From G965276765 sp965276765 (GTDB lineage: Bacteria > Actinomycetota > Acidimicrobiia > Acidimicrobiales > Palsa-688), in the NCBI GenBank assembly GCA_965276765.1, contig OZ255627.1, positions 496,001 to 560,000 of the forward strand: a stretch of DNA of 64,000 nucleotides, given 5' to 3'. The notes beneath the pieces are model-generated. The model saw nothing but the letters and a program-made list of their open reading frames with translations. It searched no databases and was not told the origin of the DNA. Below, one piece after another: positions 47,706 to 56,202 of this stretch; position 1 is the stretch's first letter, and each line of letters begins with the position of its first letter. The position numbers and the translations under genes are program-made.

Positions 47706-48701
47706 ATGATCGCCGCTCGTCCGATCTCGGATCGTCTGGCGATCCCGGGGCGCCGGCCCATCCCGTCGTACGATTCGAGCATCGACAGGGACTACGAGGA
47801 CAGGCTTCGAGCGGCCGCCTTCCGGTGGTTGGACGAGAGGGCGAGTGCTGGCCAGAGCGTCCTCTCCTTCGACGAGCTCGCGCAGTTCAGCTTCGAGGGC
47901 CGCCGGATCCCACTGATGGACCCCCAACGGGGGATCCGCAAACCCGCACACATGACGGCGGCGCTGTCGATCCGCACGAGGTTCACGGCTCCGGGCCAGG
48001 CCCCGCCGTACGAGGACGCCGAGGGGCCGGACGGATTGCTCCGCTACAAGTATCGCGGGCTCGACCCGGAGCACCCTGAGCCGGGCCATCCCGAGAACGT
48101 GGCTCTGCGTCGCGCCTTCGAGCACCGGCTGCCACTGGTGTGGTTCGTGGCGGCGGCGCCGGCGGCCTACGTCCCCGTCTACCCGATCTGGATCGTCGGG
48201 GACGAACCGGCCGACCTCCAGTTCGTGGTCGCCTTCGACGCAGCCCAGCGGCTGGTCCCGGTCGGTGAGTTCGGTGACGAGACCCAGCGGCGCTACATCG
48301 AACGACTGACCCGCCAGCGGCTCCACCAGCCCGTCTTCCGCATTCGAGTGCTCACGGCGTACGCAAACCAGTGCGCCATCTGCCGGCTGCGGTACTCCTC
48401 ACTGCTCGACGCCGCCCACATCCTCCCCGACGGGCATCCCAGGGGCGCACCGATCATCCCGAACGGGCTCTCGCTCTGCAAGATCCATCACGCCGCCTAC
48501 GACGAGAACCTCATTGGCGTCCGGCCCGATCTCGTGGTCGAGGTCCGTTCCGACGTGAGCAGCCAGATCGACGGCCCGATGCTGCTCCATGGGTTACAGG
48601 AGATGGCGGGGGTCCGGCTGATCCGGCCCCGGGTGCGGGCGTCGCGACCGGACCCCGAGGGGCTCGAGGAGCGCTACGAGGAGTTCCGGCAGGCGGGGTA
48701 G
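47706..48701 (+). CDS. HNH endonuclease divergent from DISARM
   Basis: 331 residues. The C-terminal HNH (HNH_2 type) domain shows CAIC (Cys223/226), LLDAAHILPDG (His238), IPNGLSLCKIHHAAYD (Asn253, His261). The N-terminal ~200 residues form a conserved domain with DELAQFSFEGRRIPLMD and LLRYKYRG, seen in other actinobacterial HNH proteins and possibly recognising modified DNA, though I cannot name it. Starts of this gene and drmMII lie 36 bp apart on opposite strands, so their promoters overlap or one message is leaderless. A restriction role is likely. Confidence 0.85.
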   Translation: MIAARPISDRLAIPGRRPIPSYDSSIDRDYEDRLRAAAFRWLDERASAGQSVLSFDELAQFSFEGRRIPLMDPQRGIRKPAHMTAALSIRTRFTAPGQAPPYEDAEGPDGLLRYKYRGLDPEHPEPGHPENVALRRAFEHRLPLVWFVAAAPAAYVPVYPIWIVGDEPADLQFVVAFDAAQRLVPVGEFGDETQRRYIERLTRQRLHQPVFRIRVLTAYANQCAICRLRYSSLLDAAHILPDGHPRGAPIIPNGLSLCKIHHAAYDENLIGVRPDLVVEVRSDVSSQIDGPMLLHGLQEMAGVRLIRPRVRASRPDPEGLEERYEEFRQAG

Positions 48702-48765
48702 CCCGCCGTCTCGGTCTGGCACCTGACGGGACCGCCTCCGCCATCGGGACGCCGGGCGGTCATGG

Positions 48766-50787
48766 ATGCGGCATCCTTGGGGGATGGTCGACGCCGCGCC
48801 ACCCGCCGAGGAGACGCATCCGTACACCATGAGGCTGAGCCTCAGCGTGCTCGACCACCTCGGGCGCAACCTCTACAGCAACATTCCGGCTGTCCTGTCC
48901 GAGGTTGTCGCCAATGCGTGGGACGCCGACGCCGAGAGGGTCGAGATCGTGATCGACGTGGACTCCCGGACGATCTCGGTGACTGACGACGGCATCGGCA
49001 TGACCGCGACGGATCTCAACGATCGCTTCCTCTACGTCGGCTTCGAGCGGCGCAAGGCGGGGGCCCCGGTTACCGCACGCGGCCGACCGGTCATGGGCCG
49101 AAAGGGGATCGGCAAGCTATCGCTGTTCGCCATCGCCGACACGGTGGAGGTGGAGAGCGTCAAGGACGGACAGCGGTCTGGCTTGGTTCTCCGGACGGAT
49201 GACATCCGAGCGCAGATGGGCGAGGGCGAGGGGACCTATCACCCGACGCCGCTGGACGCAGCGGATATCACGGTCGAGCGGGGCACGAGGATCACTCTCA
49301 GCGACCTGCGGCTTCGCCCGACCGAGGGGACGCGGTCCGCGCTCCGTCGCCGGCTCGCTCGCCGGTTTAGCGTGATCGGTCCCGAGCACGGCTTCATCGT
49401 CGCGATCGACGGCTCCGAGATCAGCGTCAGCGATCGGGATTACTTCTCCAAGATCGAGTACCTCTGGTCGCTCGGTGACGTCGGCGATCTCTACGCGAGT
49501 CGTTGTGTCAACGCGAAGAAGAAGGAGACGATCACCGGCACTGTCTCGGCGACCCAGAGATGGGTCGTGACGGGGTGGGTCGGCACCGTCGACGAGCAGC
49601 GGAACATCGACGACGAGACCAACGTCGTGCCCGTGCTGGCACGGGGAAAGCTCATACACGAGGACCTGCTCGCATCCGTGAAGCAGGCGGGCGTGTTCGC
49701 CAAGTACCTCATGGGCGAGATCCACGCTGACTTCGTCGACTCCGACGACGATCCTGACATCGCGACGAGCGATCGCCAGAGCCTCAAGGAGGATGATCCT
49801 CGCTTCGAGGCAATGACCCAGTACCTCGCGAAGACCGTGCTGCTCGAGGTCGGCAACCGCTGGCGGGACTGGCGTCGCGACGATTCCCTCAACAAGGCGC
49901 GCAAGAATCCGGTGGTCGAGGAGTGGTATTCCTCTCTCGGAGCCGACCAGAGGATCTACGCCAGACGTCTCTTCGGGAAGCTGGGAAGCATCGCCCTGGA
50001 GAAAGAGGCGGATCGGCTCGAGCTGTACAAGCACGGCATCCTCGCTTTCGAGCGGCTCCGATTGCGGGACCTACTCGGCGAGGTCGACAAGCTCGACGGC
50101 ACGGCGCTCCAGTTCGACGTGATCGGCAAGGCGTTCGCGAGCATCGACGACATCGAGGCCGCCGAGTACGGCCAGATCGCCAAGGGCCGAGTCAGCGTCA
50201 TCAGCTCCTTCGCCGACTTGGTCGATGACGACGCCAAGGAGAAGGTGATCCAGGCGCACCTCTTCGACCACCTCTGGCTGCTCGACACATCCTGGGAGCG
50301 GGCGTCGACCAACGAGCGCATCGAGGAGTCCGTGCGCAAGGAGTTCGACAAGATCGACGCTGGGCTCACCCCGGAGGAGAAGGCTGGCCGGGTCGACATT
50401 CGCTACCAGACCGCGGCGGGCAAGAACATCATCATCGAGCTGAAGCGCTACAGCGTGGTGGTCACGACGGCGGGGCTGGTGGACCAGATCGGGAAGTACC
50501 GCGCCGCCCTCCAGAAGTGTCTCGAGGAGAAGTTCCCGAAAGAACCTCAGGAGATCGAGTGCATCGCCGTCCTCGGGAAGCCTCCGACCGACCTGAAGCC
50601 GGAGGAGGTGACTGCCGTGCTCGCCGGTTTCAAGACCCGTGTAGTCACCTACGACACCCTGATCGCCAATGCCAAGCGCAGTTACCAGGACTACCTTCAG
50701 CGTCACAAGGAGGTGTCTCGGCTCGCCGACCTCATCGAGCGGCTTGAGGCGTCGCCGACGATCGAGGAGACAGAGGAGGGGACGTGA
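48766..50787 (+). CDS. GHKL-type ATPase with C-terminal PD-(D/E)XK-like domain
   Basis: 673 residues from ATG 48766, or 667 from 48784. The GHKL ATP-binding site is visible: SEVVANAWDADA (Glu46, Asn50), TDDGIGM (Asp74) and GRKGIGKLSLF. A middle domain of about 350 residues follows. The C-terminus has a nuclease-like core: Asp544 in RVDIRYQ and Glu558-x-Lys560 in IIIELKRYS, with a downstream helix containing QIGKYRAAL. This resembles MutL/MORC-like ATPases fused to nucleases in defence islands. It lies 64 bp after the HNH gene on the same strand; an anti-phage role is inferred. Confidence 0.85.
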   Translation: MRHPWGMVDAAPPAEETHPYTMRLSLSVLDHLGRNLYSNIPAVLSEVVANAWDADAERVEIVIDVDSRTISVTDDGIGMTATDLNDRFLYVGFERRKAGAPVTARGRPVMGRKGIGKLSLFAIADTVEVESVKDGQRSGLVLRTDDIRAQMGEGEGTYHPTPLDAADITVERGTRITLSDLRLRPTEGTRSALRRRLARRFSVIGPEHGFIVAIDGSEISVSDRDYFSKIEYLWSLGDVGDLYASRCVNAKKKETITGTVSATQRWVVTGWVGTVDEQRNIDDETNVVPVLARGKLIHEDLLASVKQAGVFAKYLMGEIHADFVDSDDDPDIATSDRQSLKEDDPRFEAMTQYLAKTVLLEVGNRWRDWRRDDSLNKARKNPVVEEWYSSLGADQRIYARRLFGKLGSIALEKEADRLELYKHGILAFERLRLRDLLGEVDKLDGTALQFDVIGKAFASIDDIEAAEYGQIAKGRVSVISSFADLVDDDAKEKVIQAHLFDHLWLLDTSWERASTNERIEESVRKEFDKIDAGLTPEEKAGRVDIRYQTAAGKNIIIELKRYSVVVTTAGLVDQIGKYRAALQKCLEEKFPKEPQEIECIAVLGKPPTDLKPEEVTAVLAGFKTRVVTYDTLIANAKRSYQDYLQRHKEVSRLADLIERLEASPTIEETEEGT

Positions 50788-50866
50788 GGGGTGCGAGGAC
50801 GGGGGCGCTGGTGCTCGCATCCCACCGGGTGAGCATCGACGGCTCGCCGCGCCGCACGGGCCGACC

Positions 50867-51574
50867 GTGATCCCTCGCACGGCGCTGCGGCTCGACCCGT
50901 CGCTCCCACCGGAGCACACGGGCTGGACCCCCGGCCGGGACGACCTGACCGAAGAAGGCTTCGGTGGGTTCCGAGACACGTGGGTGATACGGGACATCGG
51001 AGTGAGAGAGGCGAAAGCTCTCCTCGAGGTCGAAGGAGAGTTAATCCAACTCGCGAACCGATTTGCTCCTGGTGCCGAGGAATTCGATGCGATCTGCAGC
51101 GCCTTGGAGAGTGTCGACGCCGAGGAGCTTCCCGCCAGGCTGCAGCACCCAGCCATTCCCGAGGAGCTTGCAGCTCGTCTCGAGGCTGGCGAATTCTCAC
51201 CTACCGATGGTCTCGACCTGGGCGTGGCTGGATTGGTGTACGCGCTCGCCGCGGTCGGGTGTTGGACGGCCGCCAGTTGTCGCGGTCATCCCAAGACCTA
51301 CGCGTTCACCGATCGTCCGGTGGTCGTCCTGGCCTGCGATCGCCACAGGGCGTCGGTGCTCCAGGCCGACGTCGAGCAAAGTCACTGCGACCTGACGACA
51401 GACGGCCATCGTGAGGGCCTCCTGGCCGTCGAGGCCGAATCGGTCGAGGAGATGATGGCGCTGGCGCGTCTGGTGGCGTCTCACCGCAAGGATTTCATCC
51501 CGCGCAGGGGAGAACGGCAGATCGCTCTCGACCAGCAGAGCGCTCAGATGGGGTTCGATTTCGGGGCCAGCTGA
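50867..51574 (+). CDS. Unknown protein downstream of GHKL ATPase
   Basis: About 235 residues from a GTG at 50867, 79 bp after the GHKL stop. No family was recognised. A conserved-looking block, GLVYALAAVGCWTAASCRGH, followed by RPVVVLACDRHRA, may form a small alpha/beta fold with two cysteines and a histidine. Same-strand position makes it a candidate third member of the HNH-GHKL unit. Coding texture is consistent throughout. Confidence 0.6.
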   Translation: MIPRTALRLDPSLPPEHTGWTPGRDDLTEEGFGGFRDTWVIRDIGVREAKALLEVEGELIQLANRFAPGAEEFDAICSALESVDAEELPARLQHPAIPEELAARLEAGEFSPTDGLDLGVAGLVYALAAVGCWTAASCRGHPKTYAFTDRPVVVLACDRHRASVLQADVEQSHCDLTTDGHREGLLAVEAESVEEMMALARLVASHRKDFIPRRGERQIALDQQSAQMGFDFGAS

Positions 51575-51581
51575 CGGTCTG

Positions 51582-51859
51582 CTAACTGCCCGCGTCGAGC
51601 AGCTCCCAGCAGTCGACGCAGTAGAAGTCGCCGTCATCGGCGTAGTGGTGACTGTCGGGGTGGATGAGGTCGGTATCGACCGAGCAACCGCATCGGTCGA
51701 AGAAGACCCACGTCTCCTCGCGCCACAGCGGACGGGAGGCCATGGACTGCAGCTCACCGACAGCTGAGCCAGGTGGGCATCGGCGGTCTCGTCGTCCTCG
51801 ACGGACAGGACGAGGTGGTGGCGGATCAACTCGCCGAGATCGGTAACGGTGTACGGCAT
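51582..51859 (-). pseudogene. Small cysteine-rich protein, probably frameshifted
   Basis: An ATG at 51859 with a strong AGAGGAG site begins MPYTVTDLGELIRHHLVLSV; the frame loses sense after about 40 residues. A second frame, readable from ATG 51743, gives EETWVFFDRCGCSVDTDLI and FYCVDCWELLDAGS, ending at 51582, with CGC...CVDC suggesting zinc binding. The two parts read as one ~90-residue protein with a single-base shift near 51750. Alternatively they are two small overlapping genes. Confidence 0.45.
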
Positions 51860-52014
51860 GGCTGCGACTCCTCTCCCTTCTGGGTTCATGGGCGCGGAGG
51901 AACGCGGAGACGCAACGGGGTCAAGGAGAACACTTGGTCACGGCCGACGCTGGGACCGTTGTCGAGCGCGGCGGTCCACAGCTTCTCCGCCCCAAACAGG
52001 CGGCGGGCTCGCGC

Positions 52015-52465
52015 TCCAGATGTCCAGCAGCTGGCTGGCCCGATGGGCGTTGTCCCAGTCGGCTTGGGAGACGAAGCCGTCGGCTACGTGGGCGTAGTAG
52101 GTGCTCGGGGCGATCGGCATGTCGTGCTCGGTGAGCACCTGGTAGATCGGCTCGACCCCGAAACGGTCTTCGAACGCGTTGATGTAGGCGACGATCAGCG
52201 AAGTTTGCGGTCGAGCTCCGCCGCGGCGAAAAAGGCTGAGGCTGTCTTGAGGATCTCGTTCGCCCGGCGCAGCTCGGAGTTCTCACGTTCGACCTCTTTC
52301 AGCCGCGCCTCGGTAGCCGAGGGGACTCCCGGCCGTTCGCCGGCGTCGATCTCCGCCCGCTCGATCCAGCCCGCAAGGTCCTGGTGCTGACATCGAGCAG
52401 CTCACCGACGCGCTTACGGGCCTGCAACCCCGACTCGGCCGGCTTCTCGCTGCGCCGGTCCTGAT
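52015..52465 (-). pseudogene. IS3-family transposase remnant (orfA end and orfB start)
   Basis: The minus strand encodes the orfA part ARKRVGELLDVSTRT, then, after a frameshift, WIERAEIDAGERPGVPSATE and ENSELRRANEILKTASAFFA. It is followed by the orfB start YINAFEDRFGVEPIYQVLTE and MPIAPSTYYAHVADG. The catalytic DDE part of orfB is missing. This is a decayed IS3-type copy between the defence island and the AICE. Confidence 0.75.
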
Positions 52466-52922
52466 AAATCCAATCAGGGGTCAGCTTTGGTCAGGCTGAA
52501 ATGGGCTTGACCTGCGACTTCAGTGCCTTCGGGCAGGCCAGCCGATTATGCTGCACAGCACTGATGACGCTGCGGTCGGGACGGCGGTAGGACGCCCGGC
52601 TTGTCGCCGAGGCGTCACCGTGGATGAAGCGCTCCGCAAGGAGGGAAGGCCGCTCACCTCGTTGACCTACCTGACGGCGTTGGATGGAGCGCCTGCGCTG
52701 CCTGATCGCTTCCGACAAGGCTGTTCGATGGCCTCCCGCTCCCTGCCTGCCGGGTACCGATGGCCGTAGAGCTTTCATCTCACTTTCATTCCTGCCCGGC
52801 GGTCCATGGCAAAGAGTGGCATCCACCGGACACCCAGTCGAAGGGTCGATATGACATCTGAGCAGCCACTTTAGGCAAACCTGCAGGTCACGGCCGATGT
52901 CCCGGAGCGCATGATCAGACCC
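52466..52922. other. Gene-free stretch before the right tRNA fragment
   Basis: No gene or RNA seen. The short frames here lack ribosome-binding sites and homology, and the sequence looks like junction debris. Confidence 0.45.
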
Positions 52923-52961
52923 TTAGCAGTGAGTCCGATTCGGCCGCTCTCGCACCTCTCC
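52923..52961 (-). pseudogene. tRNA-Ser(GCU) 5'-half fragment, right copy
   Basis: Identical to the left fragment: acceptor strand, D arm and anticodon loop ending at TGCTAA, then unrelated sequence (GGGTCTGATC) instead of the pairing 3' strand. It lies 262 bp upstream of the integrase start, on the opposite strand, as expected for an integrase attachment site. Confidence 0.8.
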
Positions 52962-52978
52962 CTGACCACACGTTAGCC
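52923..52978 (-). repeat. Long inverted repeat, right copy (matches 15724-15779)
   Basis: The 56 bases are an exact reverse complement of 15724-15779, covering the tRNA-Ser 5' half and 17 bases upstream. Two identical copies in opposite orientation 37 kb apart could recombine and invert the segment between them. Confidence 0.95.
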
Positions 52979-53139
52979 GATCCCTGGCTCTCGTGCCTCA
53001 GTCGGTGCTCTAGCATGAAGATGCTGCTCAGACGGCCTATTGTAGGCGCCAGTAGGGGCGTTGTACGGCGTGATCGAGCCACTGGACGACCCCCTTGAGG
53101 ACGGCTCAAGCGGAGTTCGAAGCCGGATCGAAAGGCTCT

Positions 53140-53162
53140 CAATCCAACCTAGAGCCAACCTC
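53140..53162 (-). repeat. 23-bp repeat, right copy, upstream of integrase
   Basis: Reverse complement of 15908-15930, containing the AGGTTGG pair at 11-bp spacing. It ends 7 bp before a TACGAT (53170-53175) that could be the integrase -10 element. An integrase arm site or operator would fit. Confidence 0.8.
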
Positions 53163-53240
53163 AGGGTGCTACGATTGGCTCCAGGACGCAGCCCCCGTGA
53201 TGGGCTGACTGATGGCGTGGTCACACAAGGGAGGGCCGGA

Positions 53241-54721
53241 TTGGCTCGTGACTATCCCGATCCGTGGGTCCCCAAGACCTTCTCGACGTGGATCGTGAAG
53301 GGCTCGGCCAACCAGCGCAGCACCAACCGAGCGGCCGACTTCTGGGACGTGAAGGCCAAGGTCGACGGGGTCCTTTGCGCCAAGCGGTTCCGCAAAGCCG
53401 GCCTGGCCCAGGCCTGGAAGGACCGGATCGACCGCGACTTCCCACGTGGCCTGCCGTTTGATCCTCGGACCAAGCAGTCGTCGCGCCGAAGCCGCCCCAG
53501 GCGCCGGCCACGCCGAGCGTGCCTACCGTCTTTGAGCTGACCGAGCGGTACTTCCGCCAGCATCCCGAGTGGGAGCCGGCGACCAAGACCTCGGCGGCCC
53601 GGTCATTCAACCGGGCCCGGCGGTGGCTGCTTGTCCCCGACGCCGAGCCAGCCGGTGCCGACGCCGAGGCGGTCGAGGACTTCCTTCGCTCGGCCAGCTT
53701 TCTGCTCGAGCATCTGGCCGACCGAGCCACCGACCGTCAACGCCGAGGGCGGGCCTGGATCGAGGCCCACTCGGCACCGGCCGACTCGCTGACCTCGGCG
53801 CAGGTGGAGGAGTTCGTCGCCCGCTTCGAGCGCAGCGGCCGCGACGATGGCAAGCCGGTATCTCCGGCCACCATGGTCCGGTTCCTCCAGCCGATCAAGG
53901 GCTGTTGGAACTGGGCCGTCGCTCGCGACGACATCCCCATCGACCGCAGTCCCTGGGTCGTCATTCGACCCCGGCGGAAGGTGAAGGGCAAGGCGACAAT
54001 GCTGACGGGTCGAGCCGGGCTGGCCGTCGACACCGACATGGTTCTCAGCGTGACGCAGTCGCTGACGCTGGCCGAAGCCTGCGCCACCGAGGGCGCATGG
54101 GGCGGCATCACCGAATGCTTCGTATTGGTCATGGCCCTCTGCGGGTTGCGCTGGGGGGAGGCAACCGGGCTGTTGTGGGATGACGTCGAGTTGGCGGCGG
54201 ACGATGAGCCGGGCTGGCTGGTCGTGCGGCGCACCTATCGACCGACATCGGAGCGTTGGTTGGACCCCGGCGAGGACCCGGAGTGGGGACCGCTGAAGGA
54301 CCGGGACGTGACCGAGAGCCGCCGGGTGCCAGTGCCGCCCGTGCTCGTCGACAAGCTCCGGTTTCACCGCGAGCGCTACGGCGAAGGCCCGGACGGGCTC
54401 GTCTTTCACCGCAACGGCAAACCGTTCGACCACGACATGTTCGGTCGTGCCGTGTGGGAGCCGGCCCGGGCCAAGGTCTTCCCCCGCCGGGAGGGCCTGT
54501 CGGCCGACGATCTTCGTCAGCCCAAGCTGTCACGGCTGCGGCGCCATGATCTCCGTCATGCCGCCTGCTCGTGGTGGCTTCGAGAAGGCGTGGACGCCGT
54601 CGTGTGTCAGCGCTGGTCGGGTCATCGAACGCTTTCGGTCTTCCTGGACATCTACCAGGGCGTGGCGCCTGGCAGGGAGGACGAAGGTGTCCAACGGCTG
54701 GTCCGGAGCCTCGAGCCATAG
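53241..54721 (+). CDS. int: Tyrosine recombinase (integrase), frameshifted near 53480
   Basis: The N-terminal part starts at a TTG (53241) preceded by AAGGGAGGG and encodes the arm-binding segment (VPKTFSTWIVKGSANQRSTN). It reads into a different frame near 53470-53490. The rest (to 54721; independent frame from 53519) contains the SAM-like core-binding domain and a catalytic domain. Catalytic residues visible are Arg in LRWGEATGLLW, HxxR in HDLRHAACSWW, His in SGHRTLS and Tyr in LDIYQGV. Restoring one base would give a single ~490-residue integrase. The adjacent tRNA-Ser fragment is its likely target. Loss of the arm domain would prevent activity if the shift is real. Confidence 0.85.
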
Positions 54722-54823
54722 CCGTCGGCATAGCCGATGACCGTCACGCCGCCCTGGTTGAATCGCAGATAGCGTTGCGAATGCTGCCGTCTCCTGCCTG
54801 CACCCAACTCTCCGAGGCGAAAG

Positions 54824-55510
54824 ATGTCCATCACCGTTCTTGATCGTGAGCTCTACGACGTGCCCCTCGCCGCCGAGGTGCTCCGCATGCCGGCGTCCAC
54901 GTTGCAGTGGTGGTTGGAAGGCGGCAGGCGGGCGGGCGGGTCGTATCAGCCGGTGATCCGTCCCGAGCCGACCGGCAGTGCCACCGTGACGTGGGGCGAA
55001 CTCGTCGAGGCCCGCTACCTGTTGGGCTATCGCCGTGAGTTGCGCGTGAAGCTGAGCGCGTTGCGAGGTTTCATCACCGAGGTGCGCGACCGGCTTGGCG
55101 TTCCATACCCGCTCGCCCACCAGCGTCCCTGGGTCGGCGAGGGACGCCGATTGATGGTGGCGGCCCAAAAGTCCAGCGACCTGCCCGTGGAGCTGTGGAC
55201 CATGTGGGTCGCCGACACTGGGCAGATCCTATTGACGGCACCGGCTGAGTCGTTTCTCGAGCGGGTGGACTTCGACGGCGACGAGGCAGTCCGGCTCCGT
55301 CCGGCCGGAGCGGGGTCGCCGGTGGTCATCGACCCGCAGATCCGATTCGGCGCCGCCAGCGTGCATGGCATCCCGACCGAGGCGTTGGCCGACCAAGTCC
55401 GGGCCGGCGATCCGATCGAGATGGTCGCCGCCGACTTCGACCTACCCCTCGACGACGTGATCGCCGCGCTCGACTACGAGAAGGTGTCCACCGCCCGCTC
55501 AGCGGCGTAA
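54824..55510 (+). CDS. DUF433-type antitoxin
   Basis: 228 residues. The N-terminus is MerR-like helix-turn-helix (LAAEVLRMPASTLQWWLEGG). The C-terminal ~60 residues are the DUF433 domain, with GIPTEALADQVRAGDP and FDLPLDDVIAALDYE. DUF433 proteins are antitoxins of PIN-like toxins. The PIN gene starts 8 bp after the stop. The pair probably stabilises the element, and lies unusually between int and xis. Confidence 0.85.
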   Translation: MSITVLDRELYDVPLAAEVLRMPASTLQWWLEGGRRAGGSYQPVIRPEPTGSATVTWGELVEARYLLGYRRELRVKLSALRGFITEVRDRLGVPYPLAHQRPWVGEGRRLMVAAQKSSDLPVELWTMWVADTGQILLTAPAESFLERVDFDGDEAVRLRPAGAGSPVVIDPQIRFGAASVHGIPTEALADQVRAGDPIEMVAADFDLPLDDVIAALDYEKVSTARSAA

Positions 55511-55518
55511 GGGCCGCG

Positions 55519-55938
55519 GTGCCGATCCGCTTCTACGTCGACGCCGACATCATCGGCTTGGGCAAGCTGCTCGTCCAGGTCCGCTCGGATGTGACCTTTG
55601 CCGGCGATCCCGGCGGTCCGGGTATTGACCGAAAGGTCCGCCCCCCGAGTCCAATTTCGCCCGGTGATCTCGATGCGGACTGGATTCCCAAGGCTGCCAG
55701 TCTCGGCTGGGTGGTGATCACCCGGGACCGGCATATGCGGAGCCGGCCCGCCGAGCGAGAGCGGATCGTCAACTCTGGGGCTCGTCATGTGCGGCTCGAC
55801 CCTTCCAAGAAACAGCTCACGAAATGGGACCAGCTTGAGCTCCTCATGATCCGATGGCGGTCGATCGAGGCCATCGCCCAGACGGCAGGCCCCTGGGTGT
55901 ACGCCGCCACCCGCACCCGACTCCGCAAGGAGCTGTAG
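55519..55938 (+). CDS. PIN-like toxin (DUF5615/Mut7-C type)
   Basis: 139 residues from a GTG. The N-terminal RFYVDADIIGLGKLL supplies the first acidic pair, DADWIPKAASLGWVVITRD the later ones, the usual acidic pocket of PIN RNases. It would be an RNA-cleaving toxin neutralised by the DUF433 protein immediately upstream. Confidence 0.8.
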   Translation: MPIRFYVDADIIGLGKLLVQVRSDVTFAGDPGGPGIDRKVRPPSPISPGDLDADWIPKAASLGWVVITRDRHMRSRPAERERIVNSGARHVRLDPSKKQLTKWDQLELLMIRWRSIEAIAQTAGPWVYAATRTRLRKEL

Positions 55939-55965
55939 CCCGAGCCGCGGTGTCGGCGTTCGCCT

Positions 55966-56202
55966 CTACTGCTCCAGCTCGCTCAGCCACGCCTCGTACC
56001 AGTCCCGCCGGACCCGGATGTCGCCGTTACGCAGCCGGATCGAACGGGGAAACCACGGCGTCCCCCGCGCCGACCATTTGTAGGCCGTCGAGGTCGACAC
56101 CCCCAGGTCCTCGGCGATCTGGCGGATGCTCAGCCAGCGTGCGTCTGTGCTCAGACCGGTCCGGTCGGCGCCGCTGGGCTTCAGCTGGCTAGCGAGGGTC
56201 AC
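55966..56202 (-). CDS. xis: Excisionase/AlpA-type helix-turn-helix protein
   Basis: 78 residues from a GTG (56202) that overlaps the rep stop as GTGA and has GGGAGGAA upstream. The core WLSIRQIAEDLGVSTSTAYK and PRSIRLRNGDIRVRRDWYEAWL are the MerR-type winged helix of excisionases. It would direct integrase towards excision. It is the last gene of the minus-strand rep-tra operon. Confidence 0.85.
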   Translation of the reverse strand: MTLASQLKPSGADRTGLSTDARWLSIRQIAEDLGVSTSTAYKWSARGTPWFPRSIRLRNGDIRVRRDWYEAWLSELEQ

